A stretch of DNA of 53,009 nucleotides from Sphingopyxis granuli NBRC 100800 (GCF_001591045.1 NZ_BCUA01000022.1:1-53009), one strand, 5' to 3'. Numbered from the stretch's first letter, positions 1-8,743 are shown. The notes: generated from the sequence alone by a model not told the origin. Numbers and translations: made by a program.

Positions 1-217
1 TTGCAAGATGAATCCCCACACGCCTTAGAACACCGCCTTCGCCGCATCGCCGTCGTTTGCCCGCGCAGGCGTCGCGATTGTTGATCCGAAAGGCGGCCTG
101 CATCAGGATCGTTGCATTCAGCGCAACATCATGCATCAGCTCCTGGCATTGTCTTGGCCGCGGCAGGCCCTAGACTTCGCTGGTTCCGGGCGGTTCCGGA
201 CTGATCGCGGAATCCCT
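1..217. other. 5' flank and promoter region of the amidohydrolase operon
   Basis: No convincing gene is seen here on either strand. The stretch holds the 15-bp palindrome at 112-126, described separately, and the untranslated leader of the first gene. An ATG at 131 is in frame with that gene, but it would add 29 residues in front of a clear signal peptide and would start only 4 bases after the palindrome. Confidence 0.6.
112..126. promoter_or_regulatory. putative LysR operator, copy 1
   Basis: The sequence TTGCATTCAGCGCAA is a near-perfect inverted repeat (TTGC-N7-GCAA). It matches two other sites at 4224-4238 and 8120-8134, giving the consensus TTGCRTYSARCGCAA. Each site lies immediately upstream of a transcription unit of the same catabolic cluster. 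LysR regulators usually bind short interrupted palindromes of the T-N11-A type, and this one fits. Assignment to the LysR gene at 3283-4203 is inference. Confidence 0.6.
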
Positions 218-1531
218 ATGCCTATCGACACCCTTCGCCGTATCGCCCGGTATCTGACCGGTCTTGCAGCCGCCGTCCTCGTCACGGCTCCCGCCGTCGC
301 CCAGTCGCCGGCGCCCGATGTCGTCGCGCTGGTCGGCGGCGCGGTGGTCGACGTGGAAAACGGCCGCGTCATCGAGGACGCCGTCGTCGTCATCGAGGGC
401 GAGCGCATCGTTCAACTCGGCCCGCGCGGCCGCCTCCAGCCCCCGCCGGGCGCGCGCATCGTCCCCGTCGACGGGCGCTGGCTGATCCCCGGCCTCATGA
501 ACATGCACGTGCATTTCGGCCTGAAGCTTCCCGGCACCGCCGGGGCCGAGTTGCAGAACGAAACGGACGCGCAGCAGGCGCTGCGCATGGCGCACAACGC
601 GCGCCTGTCGCTGCGCGCCGGCGTCACCTCGGTTCGTCTGGTGTTCGAAATCCACGGCAATGATTTCGCGCTCCGCCGCGCCATCGACCGGGGCGAGGCC
701 GTCGGGCCGCGCATCGAAACGGCCGGCGAACTGATCGTGCCCACCGGCGGGCACGGCTTCCTCGAGGTCGACGGCCCCTACGCCTTCGCGCAGGCGGCGC
801 GCCGGCAGATCAGCCAGGGTGCCTCGTGGATCAAGATCGCCATTTCGGGCGGCATCTCCGACACGCACGGCGCCATCGCCGCCGCCCCGATGACCAACGA
901 CGAATTGTCGGTCCTCATCGACGTGGCCCACCGCAACGGCGTGCGCGTCACCGCGCACAACGGCTCGCCCGAGGCGGCGATGCAGGCCTTGACCTACGGC
1001 ATCGACGGTTTCGAGCACGGCTATCACCTGACCGAGCCGGTGCTGCGCCGCATGGCGAAGGACAAGGTGTGGCTGGTTCCGACGATCGTGGTCAGCCAGC
1101 CGGGCGCGCGCGCCTTCTATCAGCGCATCGGGTCGCCGGACTGGTATTTGCAGCGGGTGGACAGCGTCGGCCGCGACCATTGGGCGATGCTGCAGTCCGC
1201 GATCCGCCTCGGCGTGCCGATCGCGCTGGGCACCGACCAGTTTCCCTTCGAGGACAATGAGGGCACGACCGCCACCGTGCGCGAGGCGGAGCTTTACGTC
1301 GACGCGGGAATGACCCCGCTCCAGGCGCTGCAGGCGGCGACCATCCAGCCGGCCCGCATGATGCGCCGCGACGCGGACATCGGCAGCATCGCCGTCGGCA
1401 AATATGCCGACATCGTGCTCGTCGATGCCGACCCGACCCGCGATATCCGCGCCTTGCGCTCGATCGACTTCGTCATGAAGGGCGGACAGGTCGTGCGCGA
1501 CGACCATGGCCTTTCGGGCCAGGTCCGGTGA
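218..1531 (+). CDS. exported metal-dependent amidohydrolase, possible dipeptidase
   Basis: The 437-aa protein opens with an N-terminal signal peptide (about residues 1-29, ending AVAQS), so it acts outside the cytoplasm. It then shows the amidohydrolase-superfamily metal ligands in order: H97 and H99 in HVHF, a probable carboxylated K206, H247, H267 and D340 (LGTDQ). This set is typical of the imidazolonepropionase-like branch that includes Xaa-Pro and Xaa-Arg dipeptidases. The start was chosen because it places the signal peptide at the N-terminus. It is followed at 18 bp by the DUF3311/symporter pair, suggesting that its product is imported by that symporter. The substrate is not readable from sequence. 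Confidence 0.85.
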   Translation: MPIDTLRRIARYLTGLAAAVLVTAPAVAQSPAPDVVALVGGAVVDVENGRVIEDAVVVIEGERIVQLGPRGRLQPPPGARIVPVDGRWLIPGLMNMHVHFGLKLPGTAGAELQNETDAQQALRMAHNARLSLRAGVTSVRLVFEIHGNDFALRRAIDRGEAVGPRIETAGELIVPTGGHGFLEVDGPYAFAQAARRQISQGASWIKIAISGGISDTHGAIAAAPMTNDELSVLIDVAHRNGVRVTAHNGSPEAAMQALTYGIDGFEHGYHLTEPVLRRMAKDKVWLVPTIVVSQPGARAFYQRIGSPDWYLQRVDSVGRDHWAMLQSAIRLGVPIALGTDQFPFEDNEGTTATVREAELYVDAGMTPLQALQAATIQPARMMRRDADIGSIAVGKYADIVLVDADPTRDIRALRSIDFVMKGGQVVRDDHGLSGQVR

Positions 1532-1549
1532 TCCGGGCGGCGTGACTCC

Positions 1550-1825
1550 ATGACGCTCCGATCCCTGCTGTCGCCGACCCACCGGCGCTATGCGCACCGC
1601 TGGCTCCTGCTGATTCCCTTCATCTGGCAGGTCGGCGGGACCCCGCTGGTCAACACCGCCGCCGTTCGCGTCTTTTCGCTGCCGCTGCCGATGCTGTGGC
1701 AGATGTGCGGGATTGTGGTGGCGAGCGCCACCATCGGCTTCGTCTTCGCGCGCGACGAGCGCATCGAGGCGAATGACGAGCCGGATTCCTTCCCCGAACC
1801 TTCCGACGAGGCGAAACCCTCGTGA
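1550..1825 (+). CDS. DUF3311 small membrane protein
   Basis: This 91-aa protein has two predicted membrane segments (about residues 18-36 and 46-66) followed by an acidic tail. Short DUF3311 proteins characteristically sit directly before a sodium:solute symporter gene and probably assist it. Its stop overlaps the GTG start of the symporter by four bases (GTGA), so translation is likely coupled. The family assignment is from recognition of size, topology and context. Confidence 0.8.
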   Translation: MTLRSLLSPTHRRYAHRWLLLIPFIWQVGGTPLVNTAAVRVFSLPLPMLWQMCGIVVASATIGFVFARDERIEANDEPDSFPEPSDEAKPS

Positions 1826-3276
1826 TCCTCGGCCTGACCATCGCCATCGTTCTCGGCACCATGCTGGGGGCGCTGTTCTACGGCTATCGCAAGACCCGCG
1901 CCCGGACGGTCGCCGAATGGGCGGTCGGGGGGCGCCGGTTCGGCACCCTGATCTTCTGGTTCCTGAACGCGGGCGAGATATACACGACCTTCGCCGTTCT
2001 CGGGATTTCGGGCTATGCCTGGGCCTATGGCGCGCCCGCCTATCTGGCCTTCACCTCGGTGTCGCTGGCCGCGACGCTGGGCTATTGGCTGATGCCGCGC
2101 ATCTGGCAGGCCGGGCGCGAAGGGGGATTCATCACGCAGGCGGATTTCTTCGCCGCCCGCTATGATGCGACCTGGCTCGGTTGCCTGGTGGGACTGGCCG
2201 GGATCGCGGCCATCGTGGTCTATGTGCAGATCCAGATCACGGCGCTCAGCCTGATCCTTCGCCTCACGCTGGGCACCGGCGTGTCGCCGACCATGTCGGC
2301 GGTCCTCGCCGCCGTCATCATGCTGGCCTTCGTCTATGTGGCCGGCCTGCGATCGGCCGCCTTTGCGGCGGGGGTGAAGGACATATTGATGATCGTGCTG
2401 GTGGTGGGCCTCAGCGCGACCGTCGCCGGCAAGGTCGGGGCGTCGTCGATCCTCGACGTGTTCGACCGCGTGCAGGATCAATATCCGGGGATCGGCGTCT
2501 TTCCGGGGCTGGTTCCGGAGGCGGGCCTGTCGGTCACCTGGATGATGACCGCCGCGGTGAACGTGGCGCTGGGCACGTGGATATTCCCGCACATGTTCCA
2601 GCTCTGCTACGCGGCCGGCAGCCGCAAGGCGATCCGCCGCAACGCCGTCTGGCAGCCGCTCTATTCGCTGTCCTTCTTCTTCATCATCCTGCTCGGCTTC
2701 GGCGCCCTGCTGGCGGGCGTGTCCCCGCCGGACAACGACATCAACGCCGCGCTGCTGCAATTCGTGTCGGATTCCTATCCGGGCTGGATGATCGGGCTGC
2801 TGGCCGGAACCGCCTGCCTCCTCGCGCTCGTGCCCGGCTCGGTGCTGCTGCTCACGGCCGGCTCGATCTTCAGCCGCAACGTCGTCATGCCGTTGAAACC
2901 GGACCTGAGCGACCGCGCGACCCTGCTGCTGTCCCGGCTGTCGATGGTGGCCTTCGCGGTGATCGCGGTGTGGCTGACGCTCGGCGCCACGGCCTCGCTG
3001 GTGGAGATCGGCCTGTCGGCCTATGCGGCAATCGGCATGCTGACGCCGGGGGTGTTCCTCGCCTTCCTGTGGCCCCGCGCCAATGCGCTCGGCGTCGCGA
3101 CGGGCATCGGCGCGGGCTATCTGGCCCTGCTGCTGCCGGCGGCGCGGGACATGTGGGCCGTGGCCCTGCCGGATTGGGACATCGGCCTCGTGGCGATGGG
3201 GGTCAACTTCATCGTCGCGGTGATCGCGATCCTGCTCACCACGCGCGCCTCTCCGGCCGTCGCCGCGGCCGCGTGA
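1822..3276 (+). CDS. sodium:solute symporter family transporter
   Basis: The protein has 484 aa and about 13 hydrophobic segments, the size and pattern of the SSS family (PutP/PanF-like). It probably imports a small organic solute with sodium. The first helix is followed by a YGYRKTRARTVAEW stretch, and FLNAGEIYTTFAVLG resembles the conserved early SSS region. The start codon is GTG, overlapping the DUF3311 stop. The gene ends 7 bp before the convergent LysR gene. Position in the amidohydrolase operon suggests it carries the hydrolysis product, but the solute is unknown. Confidence 0.88.
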   Translation: MILGLTIAIVLGTMLGALFYGYRKTRARTVAEWAVGGRRFGTLIFWFLNAGEIYTTFAVLGISGYAWAYGAPAYLAFTSVSLAATLGYWLMPRIWQAGREGGFITQADFFAARYDATWLGCLVGLAGIAAIVVYVQIQITALSLILRLTLGTGVSPTMSAVLAAVIMLAFVYVAGLRSAAFAAGVKDILMIVLVVGLSATVAGKVGASSILDVFDRVQDQYPGIGVFPGLVPEAGLSVTWMMTAAVNVALGTWIFPHMFQLCYAAGSRKAIRRNAVWQPLYSLSFFFIILLGFGALLAGVSPPDNDINAALLQFVSDSYPGWMIGLLAGTACLLALVPGSVLLLTAGSIFSRNVVMPLKPDLSDRATLLLSRLSMVAFAVIAVWLTLGATASLVEIGLSAYAAIGMLTPGVFLAFLWPRANALGVATGIGAGYLALLLPAARDMWAVALPDWDIGLVAMGVNFIVAVIAILLTTRASPAVAAAA

Positions 3277-3282
3277 CGGCGA

Positions 3283-4203
3283 TCACGCCGCGGCGGGACC
3301 GTCGCTTTCGCTCCATCCCTTGAGCCGCGCCTCGAAGGCCGCCATCAGGCGGGCCGGGGCGCCGTCCAGCTGGCGTCCCAGCCGGTGGATCAGGCTGACC
3401 GAGGTATGTTCGAGGTCGGCCTCGTAGATGGGCCGGGCGACGAGCCGGCCGTCTTCCAGTTCGGCGGCTGCGGCGATGCGCGGAAGGATGGTCACCATCC
3501 GCCCGGCGCGCGCGGCTTCGCGCATCACATAGATCGAACTGGTGGTGAGCACCGGTTCCAGCCAGACCTGCTCGCGGCGCTCCGCCTCGCGCAATATCTG
3601 GTGCAGCCGCAGGTTGGCGTCGGGCAGGCACAGGTCATAGGTGCTCAGGTCCTCCAGCGACAGCGACTTGCGCTTCGCCGCCGGGTGATCGGGCGCACAG
3701 ATGACCATCAGCGGCTGGGCGACCGTCGCGCGGACCCGGATCTTGGGCTCGGTGCAATCGTTGAAGATCAGGCCGAAATGGGCGTCGTCCTCCAGAACCG
3801 CATGCACGATCTCGGATGTCGGCAGGACCGACGCGGTCACGGCGATGCCGGGATGCTGACCCTGGAAATCCTCCAGCACCTTGGAAAAGAATCCGCCCAG
3901 GAATCCCTCGCCGATGGCGATGCTGACCTTGCCCGCCTTCAACTGCCGATGCTCGTGCAGGCGGTTCATGAAGGCTTCTTCGTTGGCGATGCAGCCCTGA
4001 TAATATTCATAGGCCAGGCGCCCGGCCTCGGTCATTCGGATGGCGCGCCGGCCGCGTTCGATCAGCGCCACGCCCATCGTTTTCTCCAGCTGCGCGATCT
4101 GGCGGCTGATCGATGAAACCGCCACGCCGATCTTGTCGCTGGCCAGTCGCATCGAACCCAGGCTGGCGGCTTCGTAAAAATAATAGAGAGCGTTTCCGTG
4201 CAT
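3283..4203 (-). CDS. LysR-family transcriptional regulator
   Basis: This is a 306-aa LysR protein. The N-terminal winged HTH (about residues 5-62) contains the typical run ending in ISRQIAQLEKTMG, and the remainder is a periplasmic-binding-protein-like effector domain. An in-frame ATG at 4251 would give 16 more residues but would place the conserved palindrome at 4224-4238 inside the coding region, so the start at 4203 is preferred. It is divergent from the DapA-like gene. It probably controls the whole cluster through the 15-bp palindromes at 112, 4224 and 8120, and itself through the middle site. The effector is unknown. Confidence 0.88.
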   Translation of the reverse strand: MHGNALYYFYEAASLGSMRLASDKIGVAVSSISRQIAQLEKTMGVALIERGRRAIRMTEAGRLAYEYYQGCIANEEAFMNRLHEHRQLKAGKVSIAIGEGFLGGFFSKVLEDFQGQHPGIAVTASVLPTSEIVHAVLEDDAHFGLIFNDCTEPKIRVRATVAQPLMVICAPDHPAAKRKSLSLEDLSTYDLCLPDANLRLHQILREAERREQVWLEPVLTTSSIYVMREAARAGRMVTILPRIAAAAELEDGRLVARPIYEADLEHTSVSLIHRLGRQLDGAPARLMAAFEARLKGWSESDGPAAA

Positions 4204-4223
4204 GGCGGCCACATTATCGATCC

Positions 4224-4238
4224 TTGCGTTGAACGCAA
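4224..4238. promoter_or_regulatory. putative LysR operator, copy 2 (divergent promoter)
   Basis: TTGCGTTGAACGCAA is a palindrome in the 104-bp gap between the LysR gene and the divergent DapA-like gene, the usual place for a LysR autoregulatory site. It shares the TTGCRTYSARCGCAA consensus with the sites at 112-126 and 8120-8134. Confidence 0.65.
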
Positions 4239-4307
4239 TGATTTCGGCCAATCATCCCGCCTTGCGGGACAGGGAAAAATGCAGGACAGGGGGCGCCATT
4301 TACGACT

Positions 4308-5252
4308 ATGCCTAATTTCGAGGTGCTTGTGGCAACCAAGAGAACGCGCGTCGGGTGGCGCGGCTATATCCCGGCGATCACCACCCCTTTCGATGCCCAG
4401 GGTGACATGGACCTGCGCGGTCTCGGCCTGTTGGTGGAATGGCTTCATGCAGAGGGGATGCATGGGCTGGTGGTGGCGGGCACGACCGGCGAATGGACCA
4501 GCCTCAGCCCCCGGGAACGCAAGGCGCTGATCGCCGCGGTCGGCGCGCAGATGGCGGGCAAGCTGCCGCTGATCGCCGGATGCACGGCCTTCACGGCGGC
4601 CGAGGTGCTGGAATTCGCCGCCGAGGCGGCGGTTTCGGGCTTCGAGGGGATTCTCGTGACCCCGCCGCCCTACATCCGTCCTTCGGATGACGAGATTCAT
4701 GCCTTTTACAAGATGGTGTCGGATGCCAGTCCGCTGCCGATCTGCGTCTACAACTGGCCTCCGGGCACCGGGGTGGACATGTCGATCCCGCTGCTGGAAC
4801 GCCTCGCCGATATCGAGAATGTCGTCGCCATCAAGCAGTCGACCGGCGACCTGCGCCGTTTCGTGCAGACCTATTTCGGGCTCAGCGATCGGGTGCACGT
4901 CTTCGGCCACAGCATGGACGATTGCGGCCTCGCCCTGTTGAAGGGCGCGGGCGGCGATGGCACCATGGGGGCGGGCGGCGTGCTTGGCCGCGCGCAACCC
5001 GACTTCTACAATCATGTGTGGGCCGGCGATTTCGAGGCGGCCCGCGCATGCGGACGGCAGGACCGGGTCATCATGGACGAATGGTATACCAAGGATCTGG
5101 TCGGGCGCTTCGGTTCGGGGCCCGCGATTCTGAAGGCCGCGCTGAACATCCAGGGGCTGCCCGGCGGTCATGTGCGCCGTCCGCTGCTCGACGTGTCCGC
5201 CCCCGACCTCGATCGCATCCGCGCCACCTTGACCGCATTGGGACGCGTCTAG
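4308..5252 (+). CDS. dihydrodipicolinate synthase/HypD-family lyase or deaminase
   Basis: The protein has 314 aa with a class I aldolase TIM barrel. It shows the GTTGEW motif (58-63), Y148 within VYNWPP and the Schiff-base lysine K176 in VAIKQSTGD, all as expected for the DapA/NanA family. The family includes 4-hydroxy-pyrroline-2-carboxylate deaminase of hydroxyproline breakdown, which fits the three-component amine dehydrogenase that follows after 5 bp. No proline-racemase-type epimerase or ketoglutarate-semialdehyde dehydrogenase is nearby, so a hydroxyproline role is not proven. A GTG at 4329 is an alternative start. Confidence 0.82.
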   Translation: MPNFEVLVATKRTRVGWRGYIPAITTPFDAQGDMDLRGLGLLVEWLHAEGMHGLVVAGTTGEWTSLSPRERKALIAAVGAQMAGKLPLIAGCTAFTAAEVLEFAAEAAVSGFEGILVTPPPYIRPSDDEIHAFYKMVSDASPLPICVYNWPPGTGVDMSIPLLERLADIENVVAIKQSTGDLRRFVQTYFGLSDRVHVFGHSMDDCGLALLKGAGGDGTMGAGGVLGRAQPDFYNHVWAGDFEAARACGRQDRVIMDEWYTKDLVGRFGSGPAILKAALNIQGLPGGHVRRPLLDVSAPDLDRIRATLTALGRV

Positions 5253-5257
5253 CCGAA

Positions 5258-6457
5258 ATGGACGGCGTCGATGTCCTGGTGATCGGCGCTGGGCTGGTGG
5301 GATGTGCCGCCGCCTGTCGGCTGGCCCAGGCGGGGGCGCGGGTCGAAATCCTCGAAGCGGCGCGTCCCAACGCCGGCGCCTCGGGCGCCAACGCCGGTTC
5401 GCTGCATTTCCAGCTCGAGCGCCGCTTTCTCGAAAATGGCGAGGCGCTCGCCGATCAGGCGGCCTCGATCCTGGGCCTCAACCTGCTGGCGATCGAGGAA
5501 TGGCGCGGGCTGGCCGACGAACTGGGCCCCGACATCCGCGTCCATATGCGCGGCGGCCTGATGGTGGCCGAAACCGCGGACGAGGTCGCCATTCTCGAAC
5601 GCAAGGTGGCGCGGGAGGTTCAGGGCGGCCTCGCGTCGCGGATGATCGACGGCGACGCGGCGCGCGCGCTGGCGCCCGGCCTGTCGGAAACGGTCGTGGC
5701 CGCCAGCCATCTGGAGGCGGAGGGGCACGCCGACCCCAAGGCGCTGACGCTGGCGTTCGCCGCCGCCGCCGCCGCGCGGGGTGTCCGGCTGCGCCAGCGG
5801 TGCCGCGTCGTCGCGGCGCGCCCGGTGCGGAGCGGCTATCGGCTCACCGTCGAGACGCCCGATGGCCCGGAAGACCTCACGGCGCCGAAGATACTGATCG
5901 CGGCGGGCGCGTGGAGCGCGCGGATCGGCGAATTGTTCAACCTGCACCTGCCGCTCTACCCCGTCGCGCTGCTGATGAGCGCGACCGAGCGGACGGCTCC
6001 GCTGCTCGATCCGCTGATCCAGCATGTCGGGCAGCGGCTGTCCATGAAGCAGGCGCAGGCGGGGAATGTGCTGATCGGCGGCGGCTGGCCGTCGCGGATG
6101 CGGCTCGACGCCGCTGGCCGCTTCGACCTCGACCGGCCCGCGGAGATGCTGGCCTCGTCGCTGAGGGGCAATCTGGCCGTGGCGGCGCGGGTGTTCCCGC
6201 GCGTCGCCGAGCTGAACCTGATCCGCAGCTGGACCGGGATCACGGCGATCACCGCCGACCAGCTGCCCCTGGTCGGAGCGATTCCGCAGGCGCCGGGCGT
6301 CTATGTGGCGGCGGGCGGCTCGGCCTTCACGCTCGGCCCCACCTTCGCCCGCCTGCTCGCACGGCGCATCCTCGACGAGCCCGAGGAGCGGCTGGAGATA
6401 TTCTCGCCCGCGCGCTTCGGCCATCTCAACAGCTTCATGGGGGCGGCGGATGCGTAG
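5258..6457 (+). CDS. FAD-dependent oxidoreductase, DAO-type subunit of a three-component amine dehydrogenase
   Basis: The protein has 399 aa. The N-terminal dinucleotide-binding motif is VIGAGLVGCAAA, followed by a DAO fold. It resembles the HcnC/OoxB/D-hydroxyproline dehydrogenase catalytic subunit, which oxidises an amino acid or secondary amine to an imine. The ATG at 5258 was chosen because it starts just before the FAD motif and 5 bp after the previous stop. The gene overlaps the next one by 8 bp. Gene order here is C-A-B rather than the A-B-C of cyanide synthase. The substrate is unknown. Confidence 0.85.
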   Translation: MDGVDVLVIGAGLVGCAAACRLAQAGARVEILEAARPNAGASGANAGSLHFQLERRFLENGEALADQAASILGLNLLAIEEWRGLADELGPDIRVHMRGGLMVAETADEVAILERKVAREVQGGLASRMIDGDAARALAPGLSETVVAASHLEAEGHADPKALTLAFAAAAAARGVRLRQRCRVVAARPVRSGYRLTVETPDGPEDLTAPKILIAAGAWSARIGELFNLHLPLYPVALLMSATERTAPLLDPLIQHVGQRLSMKQAQAGNVLIGGGWPSRMRLDAAGRFDLDRPAEMLASSLRGNLAVAARVFPRVAELNLIRSWTGITAITADQLPLVGAIPQAPGVYVAAGGSAFTLGPTFARLLARRILDEPEERLEIFSPARFGHLNSFMGAADA

Positions 6458-6746
6458 CGACGGCGATGTGCGGCGCGGGGCGCCCCTGACCCTGCTGGTC
6501 GACGGGCAGGCGGTCGCGGCTTTCGAAGGCGAGACGATCGCGACCGCCATGCTGGCCCGCGACCTTCTGGCCTTTCGCCTCGATCGCGGCGGCCGGCCGC
6601 GGGGCCTGTTCTGCAACATGGGCGTCTGCGGCGAATGCCTCGTCACGGTGGCGCACGGAAGCGCGTCGCCGCGCCGGCTGCGCGCCTGCCTGACCCCGGC
6701 GGCCGACGGCATGATCGTCACCACGCGCCCGGACGAACGGCGATGA
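6450..6746 (+). CDS. small [2Fe-2S] subunit of the amine dehydrogenase
   Basis: This 98-aa protein is of the HcnA/OoxA-small-subunit type. The four cluster ligands are visible as C55, C60, C63 and C80 (C-x4-C-x2-C ... C). It probably relays electrons from the DAO-type subunit to the FAD/NAD-fold subunit encoded next. It overlaps both neighbours (8 bp upstream, ATGA downstream), indicating tight translational coupling and a stoichiometric complex. Confidence 0.88.
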   Translation: MRSDGDVRRGAPLTLLVDGQAVAAFEGETIATAMLARDLLAFRLDRGGRPRGLFCNMGVCGECLVTVAHGSASPRRLRACLTPAADGMIVTTRPDERR

Positions 6747-8119
6747 ACGACGACGCCCGCCCCGACTATGACCTCGCGGTCGTCGGCGCAGGCCCCGCCG
6801 GGCAGGCGGCCTGTCTGGCGCTGCCCGACGGCCCGCGCATCGTCGTGATCGACGAGCAGCTTCGGCCGGGCGGCCAGATCCTGCGCCAGCCGCCCCGCGC
6901 CTTTTCCGTGCGCGGCTGGCTGGAGGGCGCCGAATACCGCCGCCTCAAGGCTCGGCTGGCGGCCTTCGAATCGCTGGAGTCGGTCGAATGGCTCGGCGGC
7001 TGCTCGGTGCTGGGCGCGCGCGAAGCGGGGGAGGGGTGGCGCCTCGCCCTTTCGGACGGCGGCGGCGTGCGGGAGGTCACCGCCCGGCGCATCCTGATCG
7101 CCACCGGCTGTTACGACATGGCCGTGCCCCTGCCGGGCTGGACGCTGCCGGGGGCGATGAGCGCGGGGGGCGTGCAGGCTTTCGTGAAGAGCCAGATGCT
7201 GGCACCCGGGCACCGCATCGCCTTTGCCGGATCGCACCCCCTGCAACTGCTGGCGGCCGATCAGCTGCGCAAGGCCGGCGGAACGGTGGCGGCGGTCGCG
7301 TTCAGCCAGCCTTTCCGGCGCTTCGTCCTGAAGGCGCTGGGGCGTCCCTGGACGGCGCTGACGAACCTGCCGCGCCTGATGTCGGTCCTGCTGATGGGAT
7401 GGCGGCTGCGCGCGGCGGGCGTGCCGATCCATTTCGGCCGCGCGCCGACGGCCGTCGAGGGCCGCGACCGGGTGCAGGGCCTGCGCCTCGAGGACGGAGC
7501 GGTCGTGGCGTGCGACGCGGCGGCCTTCTGCTTCGGTTTCCTGCCGCAGTCGGACCTGCCGCGGGCGATGGGGCTGGCGGTCCGTCCGGCACGGCCGGGC
7601 GGCTGGAAGGCGTGCCATGACGCATGGATGCGGGCCTCGCGCCCCGGCGCCTATGTCGCCGGAGAGACGACGGGGGTGAAAGGCGCCGATGCGGCCGCGG
7701 CCGAAGGCGCGCTGGCCGGCCTCGCCGTCGCCGTGGACATGGGCGTCCTGCCCCTGCGCGAGGCCGTCCGCAGGGCGGCGCCGGTGCGGCGTGCCCGCGC
7801 GCGCGCGCTGCGCTTCGCCGCGCTGCTGGAGGCGGTCGCGGACCCCGGGCCGCTGCCCGACCGGGACCTGCCCGCCGACACCATCGTCTGCCGCTGCGAA
7901 GACGTGACGATGGGCGACCTGCGCGCGGCGCTCGCCATCGGCGCCGACGCCGGCGGCGTCAAGCTGGCGACCCGCTGCGGCATGGGGGTGTGTCAGGGGC
8001 GCAATTGCGAACATGGCCTGCTGGCGCTGCTCGGCGGCGTATCGACCGAACCCCATGGATTCACGCCACGTTTCCCGGCGCGCCCGATCCGGATAGGCGA
8101 TCTGCTCGCCGAAGATTGA
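6743..8119 (+). CDS. FAD/NAD(P)-fold oxidoreductase subunit with C-terminal BFD-like [2Fe-2S] domain
   Basis: The 458-aa protein has an N-terminal FAD motif (VVGAGPAGQAAC), an internal pyridine-nucleotide-disulfide-oxidoreductase fold, and a C-terminal BFD-like domain with CRC followed by CGMGVC. This is the architecture of HcnB, OoxA and the D-hydroxyproline dehydrogenase large subunit. Together with the two preceding genes it should form a membrane-proximal or soluble amine dehydrogenase. The stop codon is directly followed by operator copy 3, so the next genes probably have their own promoter. Confidence 0.87.
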   Translation: MNDDARPDYDLAVVGAGPAGQAACLALPDGPRIVVIDEQLRPGGQILRQPPRAFSVRGWLEGAEYRRLKARLAAFESLESVEWLGGCSVLGAREAGEGWRLALSDGGGVREVTARRILIATGCYDMAVPLPGWTLPGAMSAGGVQAFVKSQMLAPGHRIAFAGSHPLQLLAADQLRKAGGTVAAVAFSQPFRRFVLKALGRPWTALTNLPRLMSVLLMGWRLRAAGVPIHFGRAPTAVEGRDRVQGLRLEDGAVVACDAAAFCFGFLPQSDLPRAMGLAVRPARPGGWKACHDAWMRASRPGAYVAGETTGVKGADAAAAEGALAGLAVAVDMGVLPLREAVRRAAPVRRARARALRFAALLEAVADPGPLPDRDLPADTIVCRCEDVTMGDLRAALAIGADAGGVKLATRCGMGVCQGRNCEHGLLALLGGVSTEPHGFTPRFPARPIRIGDLLAED

Positions 8120-8134
8120 TTGCGTCCAGCGCAA
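8120..8134. promoter_or_regulatory. putative LysR operator, copy 3
   Basis: TTGCGTCCAGCGCAA begins at the base after the stop codon of the preceding gene and precedes the VOC/Rid genes by about 105 bp. It fits TTGCRTYSARCGCAA, shared with the sites at 112-126 and 4224-4238. Confidence 0.6.
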
Positions 8135-8239
8135 CGAACTTTGCAAAACCTGTCATTGTTCGCGACAAACGGCGGACATAAAACCTGTCTCATTCAATGG
8201 CGCAAAGGCGCGTTGCGGAAAGGGGAGAGGGTGGCCGAG

Positions 8240-8728
8240 ATGGTGAAACAGGCGCGCAAGCCGTCTTTCCTGGTCGTCGATCATGTTTCGCGCACGGTGC
8301 CCGATCTGGTTCGCGCGCTGGCTTTCTATTGCGATGTCCTGGGGGGTCGCGAGCTCTATCGCATGGGTCCGATGGACGCGGCCGACATTCCGGTCGGCAC
8401 CGATGGGCGCGACTGGATGGAAACGCATGTCGGCGTGGCGGGTGCCAGCCTGACCCTGGCGATGATCGAGTTCGACGGCGGTGCCCGCATCCAGTTGGCC
8501 CAGTACGACAAGCCTTCGGATCGAGATGCTTCGCCGCCGCGCAATTGCGACCTCGGCGGGCATCATCTGGCGTTCCGCGTCGACGACGTCGAGGCGGCGG
8601 CGGTCTGGCTCGCGGAGCATGGATGCACGCCGATGGACGTGATCGAAATCGACGCCGGCCCGCTGGCCGGAAAGAAGAACCTCTACATCCTCGATCCGTT
8701 CGGGCTCCAACTCGAACTCGTGGACTGA
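8240..8728 (+). CDS. VOC-family (glyoxalase/dioxygenase-fold) protein
   Basis: This 162-aa protein has two beta-alpha-beta-beta-beta modules. Candidate metal ligands are the His in VDHVSRTV, the His in GHHLAFRV and the Glu in LQLELV near the C-terminus. The family includes isomerases, lyases and extradiol dioxygenases, so the reaction is open. The ATG at 8240 has AGAGG about 9 bases upstream; a GTG at 8231 is an alternative. It lies 15 bp before the Rid gene and downstream of operator copy 3, so it belongs to the same catabolic regulon. Confidence 0.8.
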   Translation: MVKQARKPSFLVVDHVSRTVPDLVRALAFYCDVLGGRELYRMGPMDAADIPVGTDGRDWMETHVGVAGASLTLAMIEFDGGARIQLAQYDKPSDRDASPPRNCDLGGHHLAFRVDDVEAAAVWLAEHGCTPMDVIEIDAGPLAGKKNLYILDPFGLQLELVD

Positions 8729-8743
8729 ACCGGGATCCGCATC

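Noticed and set aside
4308..5252. Lysine biosynthesis dapA
   Set aside because: The gene sits in a LysR-controlled catabolic cluster and begins an operon with an amine dehydrogenase. The family has many non-biosynthetic members.
5258..8119. HcnABC hydrogen cyanide synthase
   Set aside because: The subunit types match, but gene order differs and the neighbours (DapA family, Rid, VOC, transporter) point to amine catabolism. The HcnABC resemblance is shared by opine and hydroxyproline dehydrogenases.
5249..8146. Long antisense open frame of 965 codons on the minus strand
   Set aside because: It lies opposite the well-supported amine dehydrogenase genes. Its translation is Arg/Gly/Gln-rich without any domain, a usual by-product of high-GC codon bias.
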